52,553 bases of DNA. Source: Auritidibacter ignavus. Its GTDB lineage: Bacteria > Actinomycetota > Actinomycetes > Actinomycetales > Micrococcaceae. Shown piece by piece: positions 26,464 to 33,052 of this stretch. The stretch covers positions 1-52,553 of the forward strand of contig NZ_RDQR01000019.1 in assembly GCF_003703835.1 (NCBI RefSeq). The letters are read 5' to 3'. The number at the start of each line of letters is the position of its first letter. Position 1 is the first letter of the stretch. The translations under genes and the position numbers were made by a program. The notes beneath the pieces were generated by a model. The model saw only the letters and a list, made by a program, of their open reading frames with translations. It searched no databases and was not told where the DNA came from.

Positions 26464-27549
26464 GTGGCTTTAACTATTGGATTCGTCGGACTTCCCAACG
26501 TGGGGAAATCAACCCTGTTTAATGCACTCACGCGACAGACCGTGCTAGCAGCGAATTACCCCTTCGCGACTATTGACCCGAACGTGGGCGTGGTCAACCT
26601 CCCCGATCAGCGCTTGTACCAGCTGGCGGAGATGTTTCACTCGGAAAAGATTCTGCCGGCCACGGTATCGTTCGTGGATATCGCTGGAATCGTCAAAGGC
26701 GCCTCGGAAGGCGAGGGGCTGGGTAACCAGTTCTTGGCCAATATTCGTGAAGCTCAGGCCATTGCCCAGGTGGTGCGGGTCTTCGAGGACTCCGATGTGG
26801 TTCATGTCGACGGACAGATCAACCCGACCTCCGATATGGAAACCATTAACACCGAGCTCATCCTGGCGGATTTGCAGACTCTCGAGAAGGCTATTCCTCG
26901 AGTGGAAAAAGAAGTCAAAGGCAAGAAACGCCCGCAGGCGGAACTGGATGCCATGGTGGCGGCCCAGAAGGTGCTGGAACGTGGCGAGACGATCTTCTCG
27001 GTCATCGAGTCGGAGAAACTTGATCTCGAGGCGCTCAAAGAGCTCAATCTGCTCACTGCCAAGCCGTTCATCTACGTGTTTAACTCCGATGAGACGGTCC
27101 TGAACGATGAGGCCAAGAAAAAAGAACTAGCTGAGCTGGTCGCGCCGGCGCAGGCAGTCTTCTTGGATGCCAAGTTCGAGGAAGACCTGGTTGAACTGGA
27201 CGAGGAAGAAGCCCAGGAGATGCTGGCCCTGAACGACCAAGAAGAGTCAGGACTGGACCAGCTAGCACGCGTTGGTTTCGACACCTTAAAATTGCAGACC
27301 TACCTCACCGCCGGCCCGAAGGAAGCCCGGGCCTGGACCATTAACCAAGGAGACACCGCTCCACAGGCTGCCGGCGTGATTCACACTGATTTCCAGCGGG
27401 GCTTCATCAAGGCCGAGATCGTCTCCTTCGACGATTTGATGACGGCCGGATCAATGAACGAGGCCAAGGCTGCCGGTAAGGTCCGAATGGAGGGCAAAGA
27501 CTACATCATGCAAGACGGCGACGTGGTCGAGTTCAGGTTCAACGTGTGA
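26464..27549 (+). CDS. ychF: Redox-regulated ATPase/GTPase YchF (Obg-related)
   Basis: The 361-residue translation-associated P-loop protein is complete. The G1 motif GLPNVGKST is at 9-17, switch regions [13 protein letters not shown] and [20 protein letters not shown] follow, then the coiled-coil insertion, FNSDE in place of NKxD, and the C-terminal TGS-like domain ([49 protein letters not shown]). It starts with GTG at 26464. The last 24 bases are the left copy of a sequence repeated twice downstream, so the 3' end seems to serve as an integration site without damaging the protein. Confidence 0.95.
   Translation: MALTIGFVGLPNVGKSTLFNALTRQTVLAANYPFATIDPNVGVVNLPDQRLYQLAEMFHSEKILPATVSFVDIAGIVKGASEGEGLGNQFLANIREAQAIAQVVRVFEDSDVVHVDGQINPTSDMETINTELILADLQTLEKAIPRVEKEVKGKKRPQAELDAMVAAQKVLERGETIFSVIESEKLDLEALKELNLLTAKPFIYVFNSDETVLNDEAKKKELAELVAPAQAVFLDAKFEEDLVELDEEEAQEMLALNDQEESGLDQLARVGFDTLKLQTYLTAGPKEARAWTINQGDTAPQAAGVIHTDFQRGFIKAEIVSFDDLMTAGSMNEAKAAGKVRMEGKDYIMQDGDVVEFRFNV
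27526..27549 (+). repeat. Copy 1 of the ychF 3'-end repeat (native, left junction)
   Basis: GTCGAGTTCAGGTTCAACG and the following TGTGA encode VEFRFNV-stop, the normal end of YchF. The same eight codons, with different synonymous codons and a TAG stop, recur at 28938 and 30969. This is the intact chromosomal copy. Confidence 0.75.
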
Positions 27550-27579
27550 TCGGCGCTCTCTGCGATGATCCGAGCACCG

Positions 27580-27610
27580 CCCCGGTTGCCTCGTCATGAG
27601 AGGACCGGGG
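27580..27610 (+). terminator. Hairpin behind ychF
   Basis: CCCCGGT (27580-27586) pairs with ACCGGGG (27604-27610), with an inner CCTC/GAGG. It lies 30 bases after the ychF stop. There is no T run behind it, so it may be a Rho-assisted end or an mRNA-stabilising stem. Confidence 0.45.
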
Positions 27611-27663
27611 CAGTGCCGTACTTGGAGGGCCCTCGCCTCTGTCGCGGTTGCTAGGTGCTCTGC

Positions 27664-27677
27664 TATCATGATTGATA
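27664..27677. promoter_or_regulatory. Promoter/operator of the FitAB-like pair
   Basis: TATCATGATTGATA is an inverted repeat (TATCA, four bases, TGATA). Its left half, TATCAT, also matches a -10 box in five of six bases. Antitoxins of the FitA/VapB type bind such palindromes over their own promoter. GAGGAGG at 27681-27687 is the ribosome-binding site of the next gene. Confidence 0.55.
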
Positions 27678-27696
27678 TCAGAGGAGGTGTTCGCAG

Positions 27697-27930
27697 ATGT
27701 CATCCATCATCGTTCGCGGTCTCGACGACGCCGTGAAGCAGCAACTCGCTGCACAGGCGAAGGAGCACGGTCGGTCGATGGAAGCCGAAGTTCGCGCCAT
27801 CCTGACCAAAGCTGCACGCCGGCCGCACATAGGAATCGCTCTGCTGGCAGCCGCGCAGGATGTCGGGGGAGTCGAGGAGCTACCGATCCCGGTGCGCGAT
27901 GACGTCGCGCGGGCGGTGGACTTCGAGTGA
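27697..27930 (+). CDS. FitA/VapB-type ribbon-helix-helix antitoxin
   Basis: The 77-residue protein begins SSIIVRGLDDAVKQQLAAQAKEHGRSMEAEVRAIL, the ribbon-helix-helix DNA-binding region typical of FitA antitoxins, and ends in a variable acidic tail that would bind the toxin. It neutralises the PIN-domain nuclease encoded next and represses the operon. GAGGAGG lies nine bases before the ATG. The stop overlaps the GTG start of the toxin. It is the first gene of the module between the first and second ychF 3'-end copies, and its codon use is visibly GC-richer than that of the surrounding chromosome. Confidence 0.9.
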   Translation: MSSIIVRGLDDAVKQQLAAQAKEHGRSMEAEVRAILTKAARRPHIGIALLAAAQDVGGVEELPIPVRDDVARAVDFE

Positions 27931-28352
27931 TCATCCTCGACACAAACGTGATCTCGGAGATCTTTCGACCCTTGCCCGAGCCACGCGTAGCGGACTGGCT
28001 CACGTCCCTGGAGGGTGACGTAGCCATCACGTCCGTCACGCTCGCAGAACTGCTGGCAGGTTTGCGGCGGTTGCCGGATGGTCGGCGCAGAGATGCGCTG
28101 ACCAGACGAATTGACGTGGCGCTCGCACCGTACAGGGGCGGCCGCGCTGTGTTGCCGTTCGATGACGTGGCCGCCGACCGCTATGCCGACGTGCTCGTGG
28201 CTCGAGAGCGCGCGGGAGCGCCGATCAGTACCGCCGACGCGCAGACCGCCGCGATCTGCCTGGCGCACGGAGCAACCTGCGCTACGCGCAATGTGAAGGA
28301 CTTCCAGCACACCGGCGTAGAACTGGTGGATCCGTGGAAGGTCGATGCGTGA
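27927..28352 (+). CDS. FitB/VapC-type PIN-domain ribonuclease toxin
   Basis: The 141-residue PIN nuclease has the acidic metal-binding residues D5 (MIILDTNVISEIF), E41 (VTLAELLAGL), D104 (ISTADAQTAAI) and D125 (ATRNVKDFQHTGV), all intact. Toxins of this group cleave tRNA or rRNA and stop translation. It starts with GTG overlapping the antitoxin stop, giving coupled translation. Its own stop overlaps a GTG (28349) that seems to be the original start of the next, frameshifted gene. Confidence 0.92.
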   Translation: MIILDTNVISEIFRPLPEPRVADWLTSLEGDVAITSVTLAELLAGLRRLPDGRRRDALTRRIDVALAPYRGGRAVLPFDDVAADRYADVLVARERAGAPISTADAQTAAICLAHGATCATRNVKDFQHTGVELVDPWKVDA

Positions 28353-28901
28353 AGCATCATTCGATTGAGGTCATCGCCCATCAGCAACGCACTGAGGCAG
28401 ATCTGGCGTGAGCTTCGAGAATTCTTCGGTAGTGAGTATCTCGAGGAGTTCGGAGAGTGGGATCCGCAGCAGTCCTACGGCTACGCGTCACATGATGTCC
28501 ACGTCAGGGCACGGGCCGAGAACCGCGTCGTCGACCACGTGGGATGGGTGCGCGGCGAGATCGCTGTCGGTACGGAGGTCGTCGCGATCGTGGGAGTCGG
28601 CGGTGTCTTGATCTGCGCTGACGCAAAAGGGGTGCGTCTCGGGGGTGAGCTCATGGGGTGGGCTGAGCAGTCGGTGCGGGATCTTGACCAACTCGCGTTC
28701 GACTACTTGTGCTGTCGAGAGCAAGTCGTCCCGTTCTACGCTCCATGTGGTTGGCCTCGGATCTATGCCCGCGAGAAGTCGATCGGACGTGACGGCGAAT
28801 CTGTCGTGGATGAGCTCGGCCCGTCGATCCTCATCCTGCCAATCGCCCCGCTCGAGTCGTGGCCAAAGGGCGACGTCGACCTGCGCGGACGGGCTTTGTA
28901 G
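28349..28901 (+). pseudogene. GNAT acetyltransferase of the AAC(2')/NodA-like type, probable 2-base deletion near start
   Basis: From a TTG at 28365 an open frame of 178 residues exists, but the better N-terminus is in another frame: GTG at 28349 (overlapping the toxin stop) gives MKHHSIEVIAHQQRTEADLA before a stop, and adding two bases at GGCGTG (around 28407) joins it to ELREFFGSEYLEEFGEWDP. The body has the order of AAC(2')-like GNATs: acidic N-terminal helix, VVAIVGVGGVLICADAKGVRLGGELM (acetyl-CoA loop), CCREQVVPFYAPCGWPRIY and a C-terminal ILPI. The frame from 28365 may still be translated and active. Aminoglycoside acetylation is not shown by the sequence. Confidence 0.6.
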
Positions 28902-28910
28902 TCGCTGACT

Positions 28911-28963
28911 GCAGATGGCCGTACGTGCCGGAATGCGGTCGAGTTCCGCTTTAACGTGTAGCG
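28911..28963 (+). repeat. Copy 2 of the ychF 3'-end repeat with 27-bp shared arm
   Basis: The last 26 bases (28938-28963) are identical to 30969-30994 and encode VEFRFNV followed by TAG, the end of YchF with foreign codons. The 27 bases before them (28911-28937) match the third copy imperfectly and are not ychF-like. The repeat begins nine bases after the stop of the preceding GNAT gene. Confidence 0.8.
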
Positions 28964-28991
28964 GATCAACCACCGGTGCGAAGAAGTAGCG

Positions 28992-29377
28992 ATGGCGAAC
29001 GAACGGATCACCGACCGAGGATTTCGTCGAGGCTCAGCTTCGATTGCTAGGCTTCTACGACGGTCCGGACGAAATTGTCGTCGAAAAGCCTGTCTTCGCT
29101 GAGATCTAAGACTCGTACCCGGCCGTCGACCTGCCGAAGCTCTGGATCCAGTGTGTCAAGAAGATCATCGACAAGGCCCGCCTGCCTGTCGCGAAGCTGG
29201 AAAGCACGACCCAGCTTCAGGTCCACCCCCGAGCTACGCACGCCCACCAAGGGCTACCCACAGGGAGTGCTGAACAAGATCGTGACGCTGCTCCCCGAGA
29301 AGGTGATTCTCTTCCTCACGGTGTACCAGGACTTCGACGTCGTGGCATCCGTCATGTCGGAGTCCTCAGGCCAGTAA
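28992..29377 (+). pseudogene. Degraded gene, N-terminus weakly HsdR-like
   Basis: No complete frame exists. Reading with one base removed near 29015, the start is MANERITDEDFVEAQLRLLG, followed by FYDGPDEIVVEKPVFAEI and a stop at 29107. The same frame continues open afterwards (DSYPAVDLPKLWIQCVKKII, DKARLPVAKLESTTQLQ). After another shift near 29235 it ends VLNKIVTLLPEKVILFLTVY and QDFDVVASVMSESSGQ at 29377. The first 35 residues resemble the start of type I restriction HsdR proteins (ERITED..., GYYD, EIVVE); the rest I do not recognise. At least two frameshifts and one stop make it a remnant. Confidence 0.4.
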
Positions 29378-29444
29378 CTCCCTTCTATCCGAACAGATGG
29401 TGGGGATGCTTAAAATGTGACGGGGCTTCCTTCAGACTTAGGTC

Positions 29445-30180
29445 ATGGCGAAGCTCGACACCGGCTGGGCGATCATTGAGATCGACCGATTCTCGCCCAT
29501 ACCGGCGCAGGTCCACCCGGGCACGGGTTCAGGGCTTGCATTTGTCGGCACCGTCATGCGTGGCCCCAGGACCGAGGCGTCAGAGCGAGCGCATGTTATC
29601 CAGCAAATCCTTGATCGGGCGTTGCCGGGGTGGTCGCGGAACCGTTCGGACAAGGACAAGGACTACTCGTGGCTGCGCGATCAGGCGTCTCGGGCGAAGG
29701 TCGCACTGCGGAGGCAAGTAGGGCTCGCCGAGAAGCTCGAGGACAACGCCCCGGATATGGACGCAGCCAATGTCCACCCGTGGGCATGGGAGAATGGGCG
29801 CTTGTACTGGAAAACCCGGCACTATCATCAGACTGTCATGCACGTCGCCATCCGGATGAACGTCGAGTCACAGGCCAAGCTTGGCCGGAAGGATATCTCG
29901 GAGACTGCGCTGTTCAACGAGGCGTTCTCGCTGACCCCTCCAAATCTGAAGCCACTAGGTGGCGACTGGTCGAGGATGACGGCAACAAGACGTACGAAAA
30001 TCTCCACCGTGGGGCTCGTGCCTTTGCCGAGGGGCTCTACGCTGCCCTCGGCAACCCTTGAATGCGCACCCGTGAAGAGGGCATCGGACCGGGGCGGAGA
30101 TTTGTCGATGCGGACGGCAATGGAAGGACGAACTCTCGTTGTATGCGTGGCGAGCTCTCGCGGAGCATAGGAAAAGTTGC
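29445..30180 (+). pseudogene. TIGR02391/Ymh-like (defence-associated) protein, frameshifted
   Basis: From the ATG at 29445 the first 171 residues are intact, with an N-terminal alpha/beta part and then NVHPWAWENGRLYWKTRHYH, QTVMHVAIRMNVESQAKLGR and TALFNEAFSLTPP, the layout of the TIGR02391 (Ymh) family. Near 29957 the frame is lost. One added base restores RWRLVEDDGNKTYENLHRGA, RAFAEGLYAALGNP, followed by TGA at 30059. A further base would continue LNAHP, completing the diagnostic NPxxH. Another frame ends DELSLYAWRALAEHR. At least two indels are thus needed for a full product. Proteins of this family are found in defence islands, but their action is not established. Confidence 0.6.
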
Positions 30181-30213
30181 CGAAATATGGGGTGGCGATT
30201 TTCGCTCTAATCT

Positions 30214-30229
30214 CTGGGAGCACTCCCAG
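30214..30229. promoter_or_regulatory. Inverted repeat upstream of the HigBA pair
   Basis: CTGGGAG, two bases, CTCCCAG, a perfect 7-bp inverted repeat 49 bases before the toxin start. A HigA dimer commonly binds such a site over the operon promoter. It could also form a weak terminator for the preceding gene. Confidence 0.45.
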
Positions 30230-30277
30230 TCCCTATGAGAACTTGAGTGTAGAACTTGCAGGGTCTATGGTGAGGGC

Positions 30278-30628
30278 ATGTGGAGCGTCGACATTGAGCC
30301 AATTGAAGAGTGGCTCGCTTCACTGGATGACGGTTCGCGTGTGCAGGTGGTCGCCGCGATCGAGTTGCTGGAGGATTAAGGGCCCCAGCTCGGTCGACCG
30401 ATCGTCGACAGTGTAGCCGGGTCCCGGCATAAGAATATGAAAGAGCTCAGGCCCGGCTCGTCTGGCCGGTCCGAGTTGCGCGTTCTGTTCGCGTTCGATC
30501 CAGAGCGAGTGGCGATCATGCTGATCGCCGAAGATAAGATCGGCGATTGGAAACGCTGGTATAAGAAGCACATTTCGTTGGCCGACGACCTCTTCGACGA
30601 GCATCTGGCCCGACTGAGAAGAGAGTGA
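30278..30628 (+). pseudogene. HigB/RelE-superfamily toxin with internal stop codon
   Basis: The reading frame MWSVDIEPIEEWLASLDDGS and VQVVAAIELLED is followed by TAA at 30377-30379 (codon 34), then continues in the same frame as GPQLGRPIVDSVAGSRHKN, MKELRPGSSGRSELRVLFAF, DPERVAIMLIAEDKIGDWKR, WYKKHISLADDLFDEHLARL up to TGA at 30628. In the family this position is usually Glu or Gln before GPxLGRP, so one base change makes the stop. The full product would be 116 residues, normal for HigB mRNA interferases. The downstream ATG in HKNMKEL (30437) could give a truncated 63-residue product, unlikely to be toxic. Confidence 0.85.
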
Positions 30629-30633
30629 TTGAA

Positions 30634-30939
30634 ATGCCAAAGAACCTGAAGGATTTCGTCGCCGAGCATCCTGTTGACCGGGGACGGGTTGAGGCGCACA
30701 AGAAGCGGATGCTTGCTGAGGTTCGCGCCTACCGTCTGCGAGAGCTACGGGAGCAGGCCGGACTGACGCAAGCGCAGCTGGCAGAGCGCATTGGCGTCGG
30801 GCAGCGGCAGGTTTCGAAGATCGAGCAAGGCGACCTCGACAGCGCGAAGGTTGGCACCATCCGCAGTTACCTTGAGGCCGTCGGTGGCGAACTCTCCCTT
30901 GAGTACGTGATGGGAGACCAGCGAATGAAGGTCGCCTAA
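30634..30939 (+). CDS. HigA-type XRE-family antitoxin
   Basis: The 101-residue protein contains a Cro/C1 helix-turn-helix, LRELREQAGLTQAQLAERIG followed by VGQRQVSKIEQGDLDSAKVGTI, and the C-terminal YLEAVGGELSLEYVMGDQ tail. It is intact although the toxin gene before it carries a stop codon. I chose the ATG at 30634; a GTG at 30625 overlapping the toxin stop is possible. Toxin-first order is typical of higBA. It ends two bases before the third ychF 3'-end repeat. Confidence 0.9.
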   Translation: MPKNLKDFVAEHPVDRGRVEAHKKRMLAEVRAYRLRELREQAGLTQAQLAERIGVGQRQVSKIEQGDLDSAKVGTIRSYLEAVGGELSLEYVMGDQRMKVA

Positions 30940-30941
30940 CG

Positions 30942-30994
30942 GCAGATGTTTGTCCGTGCCAGAACATAGTCGAGTTCCGCTTTAACGTGTAGCG
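30942..30994 (+). repeat. Copy 3 of the ychF 3'-end repeat (right border of the island)
   Basis: Positions 30969-30994 are identical to copy 2 over 26 bases and encode VEFRFNV then TAG. The 27 bases before them are about 63% identical to the arm of copy 2. It closes the second module and probably marks the right junction with the old chromosome. Confidence 0.8.
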
Positions 30995-31089
30995 TTGGAG
31001 GGTCTCGGTCGCCGTCTCGTTGCAAGATTAGGTGACGGTTGTCTCCTCACTTCCTGGATGATCCGTTAGGATCGGTTTACAGTACTGAT

Positions 31090-31682
31090 ATGTCCTCGGC
31101 CGTAACGCGGGATCCCTCGTTCACGTCGCCCGGAAAATTTAACTGGATCGCCGATATTGGCCAACAGCTCTTGGTATATATTGCAACTCTCTTGGTGCTG
31201 GCCCTCCTGGTTGTCCTGGCCGCCGCGGACGTGCTGAGGGGTGATGTGGGCAGTGATGATCCCGTACCTGCGGAATTTGTGTTACTTTTTTGGGGCGGGA
31301 TTATGGGATGCTACCCCGTGTAACACAGGGCCCTTGCGGTGTAAAAGATGACTATATTGCGCAAAGCCCTCGCTTTATTCCGACGTTGCTGTTCTCGCAG
31401 ATCATCGGTGGGGTCTTGTTCACCGTGGTGGCTGTCCTTCTCGTCACCTGGCAAACGGCCGAATATTCACCAGGAACTGTGATTGGTTCAATTTCTCGCG
31501 AGCCACAAGCATTGGCCACGGTGGTATTTTATTGTGTCACGCTCTGCGTTCGGCCACATGCCGTGGCCCATTTCCTGATCAAGGTGACCTCGAAACCAAA
31601 CACACAGGTTCTCGGCCTGATTGTCGGGCTTCCGGCATTTTTGGTGACTTTATTGGGTGGTCTGATCTTGGCAGCCGTCTAA
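31090..31682 (+). pseudogene. Small multi-pass membrane protein split by a frameshift in a C run
   Basis: From the ATG at 31090 the frame reads MSSAVTRDPSFTSPGKFNWI, with hydrophobic helices VYIATLLVLALLVVLAA and EFVLLFWGGIMG, then stops at 31323. The other frame continues PRVTQGPCGVKDDYIAQSPR, FIPTLLFSQIIGGVLFTVVA and two more helices, ending at 31682. One additional C in CTACCCCGTG (about 31312-31316) would fuse them into a ~197-residue protein with four or five helices. I do not recognise the family. The following small gene is 15 bases away and probably belongs to the same transcript. Confidence 0.6.
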
Positions 31683-31697
31683 CGCACTCCGGACTCC

Positions 31698-31889
31698 GTG
31701 GATCTGGCCCAACAATTTGCCCTCTGGGGTGGACTCGCTCTCTGTGGCCTGGCTGTTTATCTGGTGACACTCATCTGGTGGATCGTCCCGGTGCGTAACC
31801 AACGGCTCAGTCCACCGCCGCGTCATCCGGGAATGTTCGTTGGGGTGTTTCAACGGGGCCGGGATAACGACGCAAAGGGACAGCACTAG
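31698..31889 (+). CDS. Small single-pass membrane protein
   Basis: The 63-residue product, from a GTG at 31698, has one hydrophobic helix (FALWGGLALCGLAVYLVTLIWWIV, about 7-31) and a basic C-terminal tail (VRNQRLSPPPRHPGMFVGVF). No family is recognised. It directly follows the frameshifted membrane gene and precedes the TauE-like gene by about 40 bases, so it may be part of the same unit. The start codon has no strong ribosome-binding site, which keeps the confidence moderate. Confidence 0.5.
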   Translation: MDLAQQFALWGGLALCGLAVYLVTLIWWIVPVRNQRLSPPPRHPGMFVGVFQRGRDNDAKGQH

Positions 31890-31926
31890 AGCTCTCGTGC
31901 ACGCCTGAGACGACGGACACTTGTCG

Positions 31927-32712
31927 ATGTTAACCTACTGTGGAGACATGAACGCTTGGACCATCGTCACCATCACGGTGATAGCCGTACTGGTCGGCAC
32001 GATCCTGCAACGGCTATCGGGAACCGGTGTGGGCCTAGTTGTTGCCCCCGCACTGTCACTTGTGCTCGGTCCGGCCTTCGGCGTACTCCTGACCAATATG
32101 ACCACGATGGTGTCCGGGTTTCTGATCATGCTCAGCATGTGGTCGAGCATCAGCTGGCGTCACTATGGGTGGATCATTATCCCAGCTGTTCCCGGTGCAT
32201 GGGCGGGAGCCTGGCTGGTGAGCCAGCTCTCTGCCGCCTGGCTGTCCATCGTCCTGGGAGCGATCGTCGTGCTTGCCATAGTGGTCACCGTGTCCCTACG
32301 TCAGCTACCAGAGTTGACGGGGCGCCCCACAACAGTGGTGGCAGGTGCACTGGGAGGACTGTTTAATTCAACGTCGGGAGTCGCCGCGCCGGTGATGGTA
32401 ATCTACTCCCGGCTCTCACGGTGGGACCAGCGCTCTTTTGCGGCCACGCTCCAGCCGATCTTCATGACCATGGGAGCACTCTCGGTCGTGATGAAACTAG
32501 GTATGGGAACGGTGATGGACGGCCCAGAACCAGACATCCCGCTGGTGGTGTTGTTGGTCTGTATTGTGGTCGCGGTGGGATTGGGTTTGACGGTCGCGCT
32601 TTTTCTCTCCCGCTACGTCTCCGCTCTGACAGCACGCAGAATGGCCATGACACTGGCCGGCCTCGGTGGCGTCAGTGCGATAATGCGGGGAGTGTTTCAG
32701 CTAGTGGCTTGA
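31927..32712 (+). CDS. TauE/SafE-family sulfite/anion exporter, copy 1
   Basis: The ~261-residue protein has eight hydrophobic segments and the two family repeats (GVGLVVAPALSLVLGPAFGV and GGLFNSTSGVAAPVMVIYSR, then FAATLQPIFMTMGALSVV). The MLTY start at 31927 parallels that of copy 2; an ATG at 31948 is an alternative. TauE/SafE proteins move sulfite, sulfoacetate or other organosulfur anions across the membrane. It is about 78% identical by eye to the gene at 33734, and the similarity extends ~35 bases past both stops (GAGCCTCGATCTGCATG here). It lies outside the second island. Confidence 0.88.
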   Translation: MLTYCGDMNAWTIVTITVIAVLVGTILQRLSGTGVGLVVAPALSLVLGPAFGVLLTNMTTMVSGFLIMLSMWSSISWRHYGWIIIPAVPGAWAGAWLVSQLSAAWLSIVLGAIVVLAIVVTVSLRQLPELTGRPTTVVAGALGGLFNSTSGVAAPVMVIYSRLSRWDQRSFAATLQPIFMTMGALSVVMKLGMGTVMDGPEPDIPLVVLLVCIVVAVGLGLTVALFLSRYVSALTARRMAMTLAGLGGVSAIMRGVFQLVA

Positions 32713-32751
32713 CCATGAGCCTCGATCTGCATGGTGAAAAGACGAATGGCG

Positions 32752-32929
32752 TCACGAGCACCGAGCAGCAGTGGTGGAAGACGGGTGCAACGTGGCGCAA
32801 TGATCGAGCGTTGTGCGCAGGTGTGCGAGAGTTTCGCACACCAGTTGGTTGGTCACGCGATTGCTCACCATCAGCACGGCTCGGCAGATAGGGGAGACAT
32901 CCAGCTCCCGCGCTGAGGCCGGCAGGATA
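32752..32929 (-). pseudogene. Possible 3' remnant of a regulator gene, cut at the island border
   Basis: On the minus strand the frame ISILPASARELDVSPICRAV, LMVSNRVTNQLVCETLAHLR, TTLDHCATLHPSS runs to a TGA at 32752-32754. It has a protein-like composition and resembles the end of a LysR-type effector domain, but only faintly. It is lost exactly where the 35-bp aldo/keto reductase repeat begins (32930). If real, it is the truncated tail of a gene interrupted by the island. The plus strand has no gene between 32713 and 33028. Confidence 0.3.
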
Positions 32930-32964
32930 CTGATTAGGAGAAAATCTCGTTCAGTTGCTGGTAA
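32930..32964 (-). repeat. Direct repeat A: duplicate of the aldo/keto reductase 3' end (left border)
   Basis: 35 bases identical to 38619-38653, plus four more after one mismatch (32966-32969). In the right copy these bases encode the last residues of the reductase (YQQLNEIFS then TAA) and three bases beyond. Here no reductase gene is present, so the copy is a fragment, as left by integration at the 3' end of that gene. Confidence 0.8.
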
Positions 32965-33052
32965 TGAGACAACCGGCCCCTATCATCTGCAACTGTTCAT
33001 CATGACTCGTGCTCGAACCAGGGTATAAGAAATCCTCAATCAGGATGTCGAC

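Noticed and set aside
28365-28901. Aminoglycoside resistance gene aac(2')
   Set aside because: Only the fold order is similar; identity seems low and the gene is probably frameshifted, so no resistance claim is justified.
32731-32916. 61-codon plus-strand frame beside the island border
   Set aside because: Arg/Ser/His-rich without ribosome-binding site; the minus-strand frame in the same place looks more protein-like.
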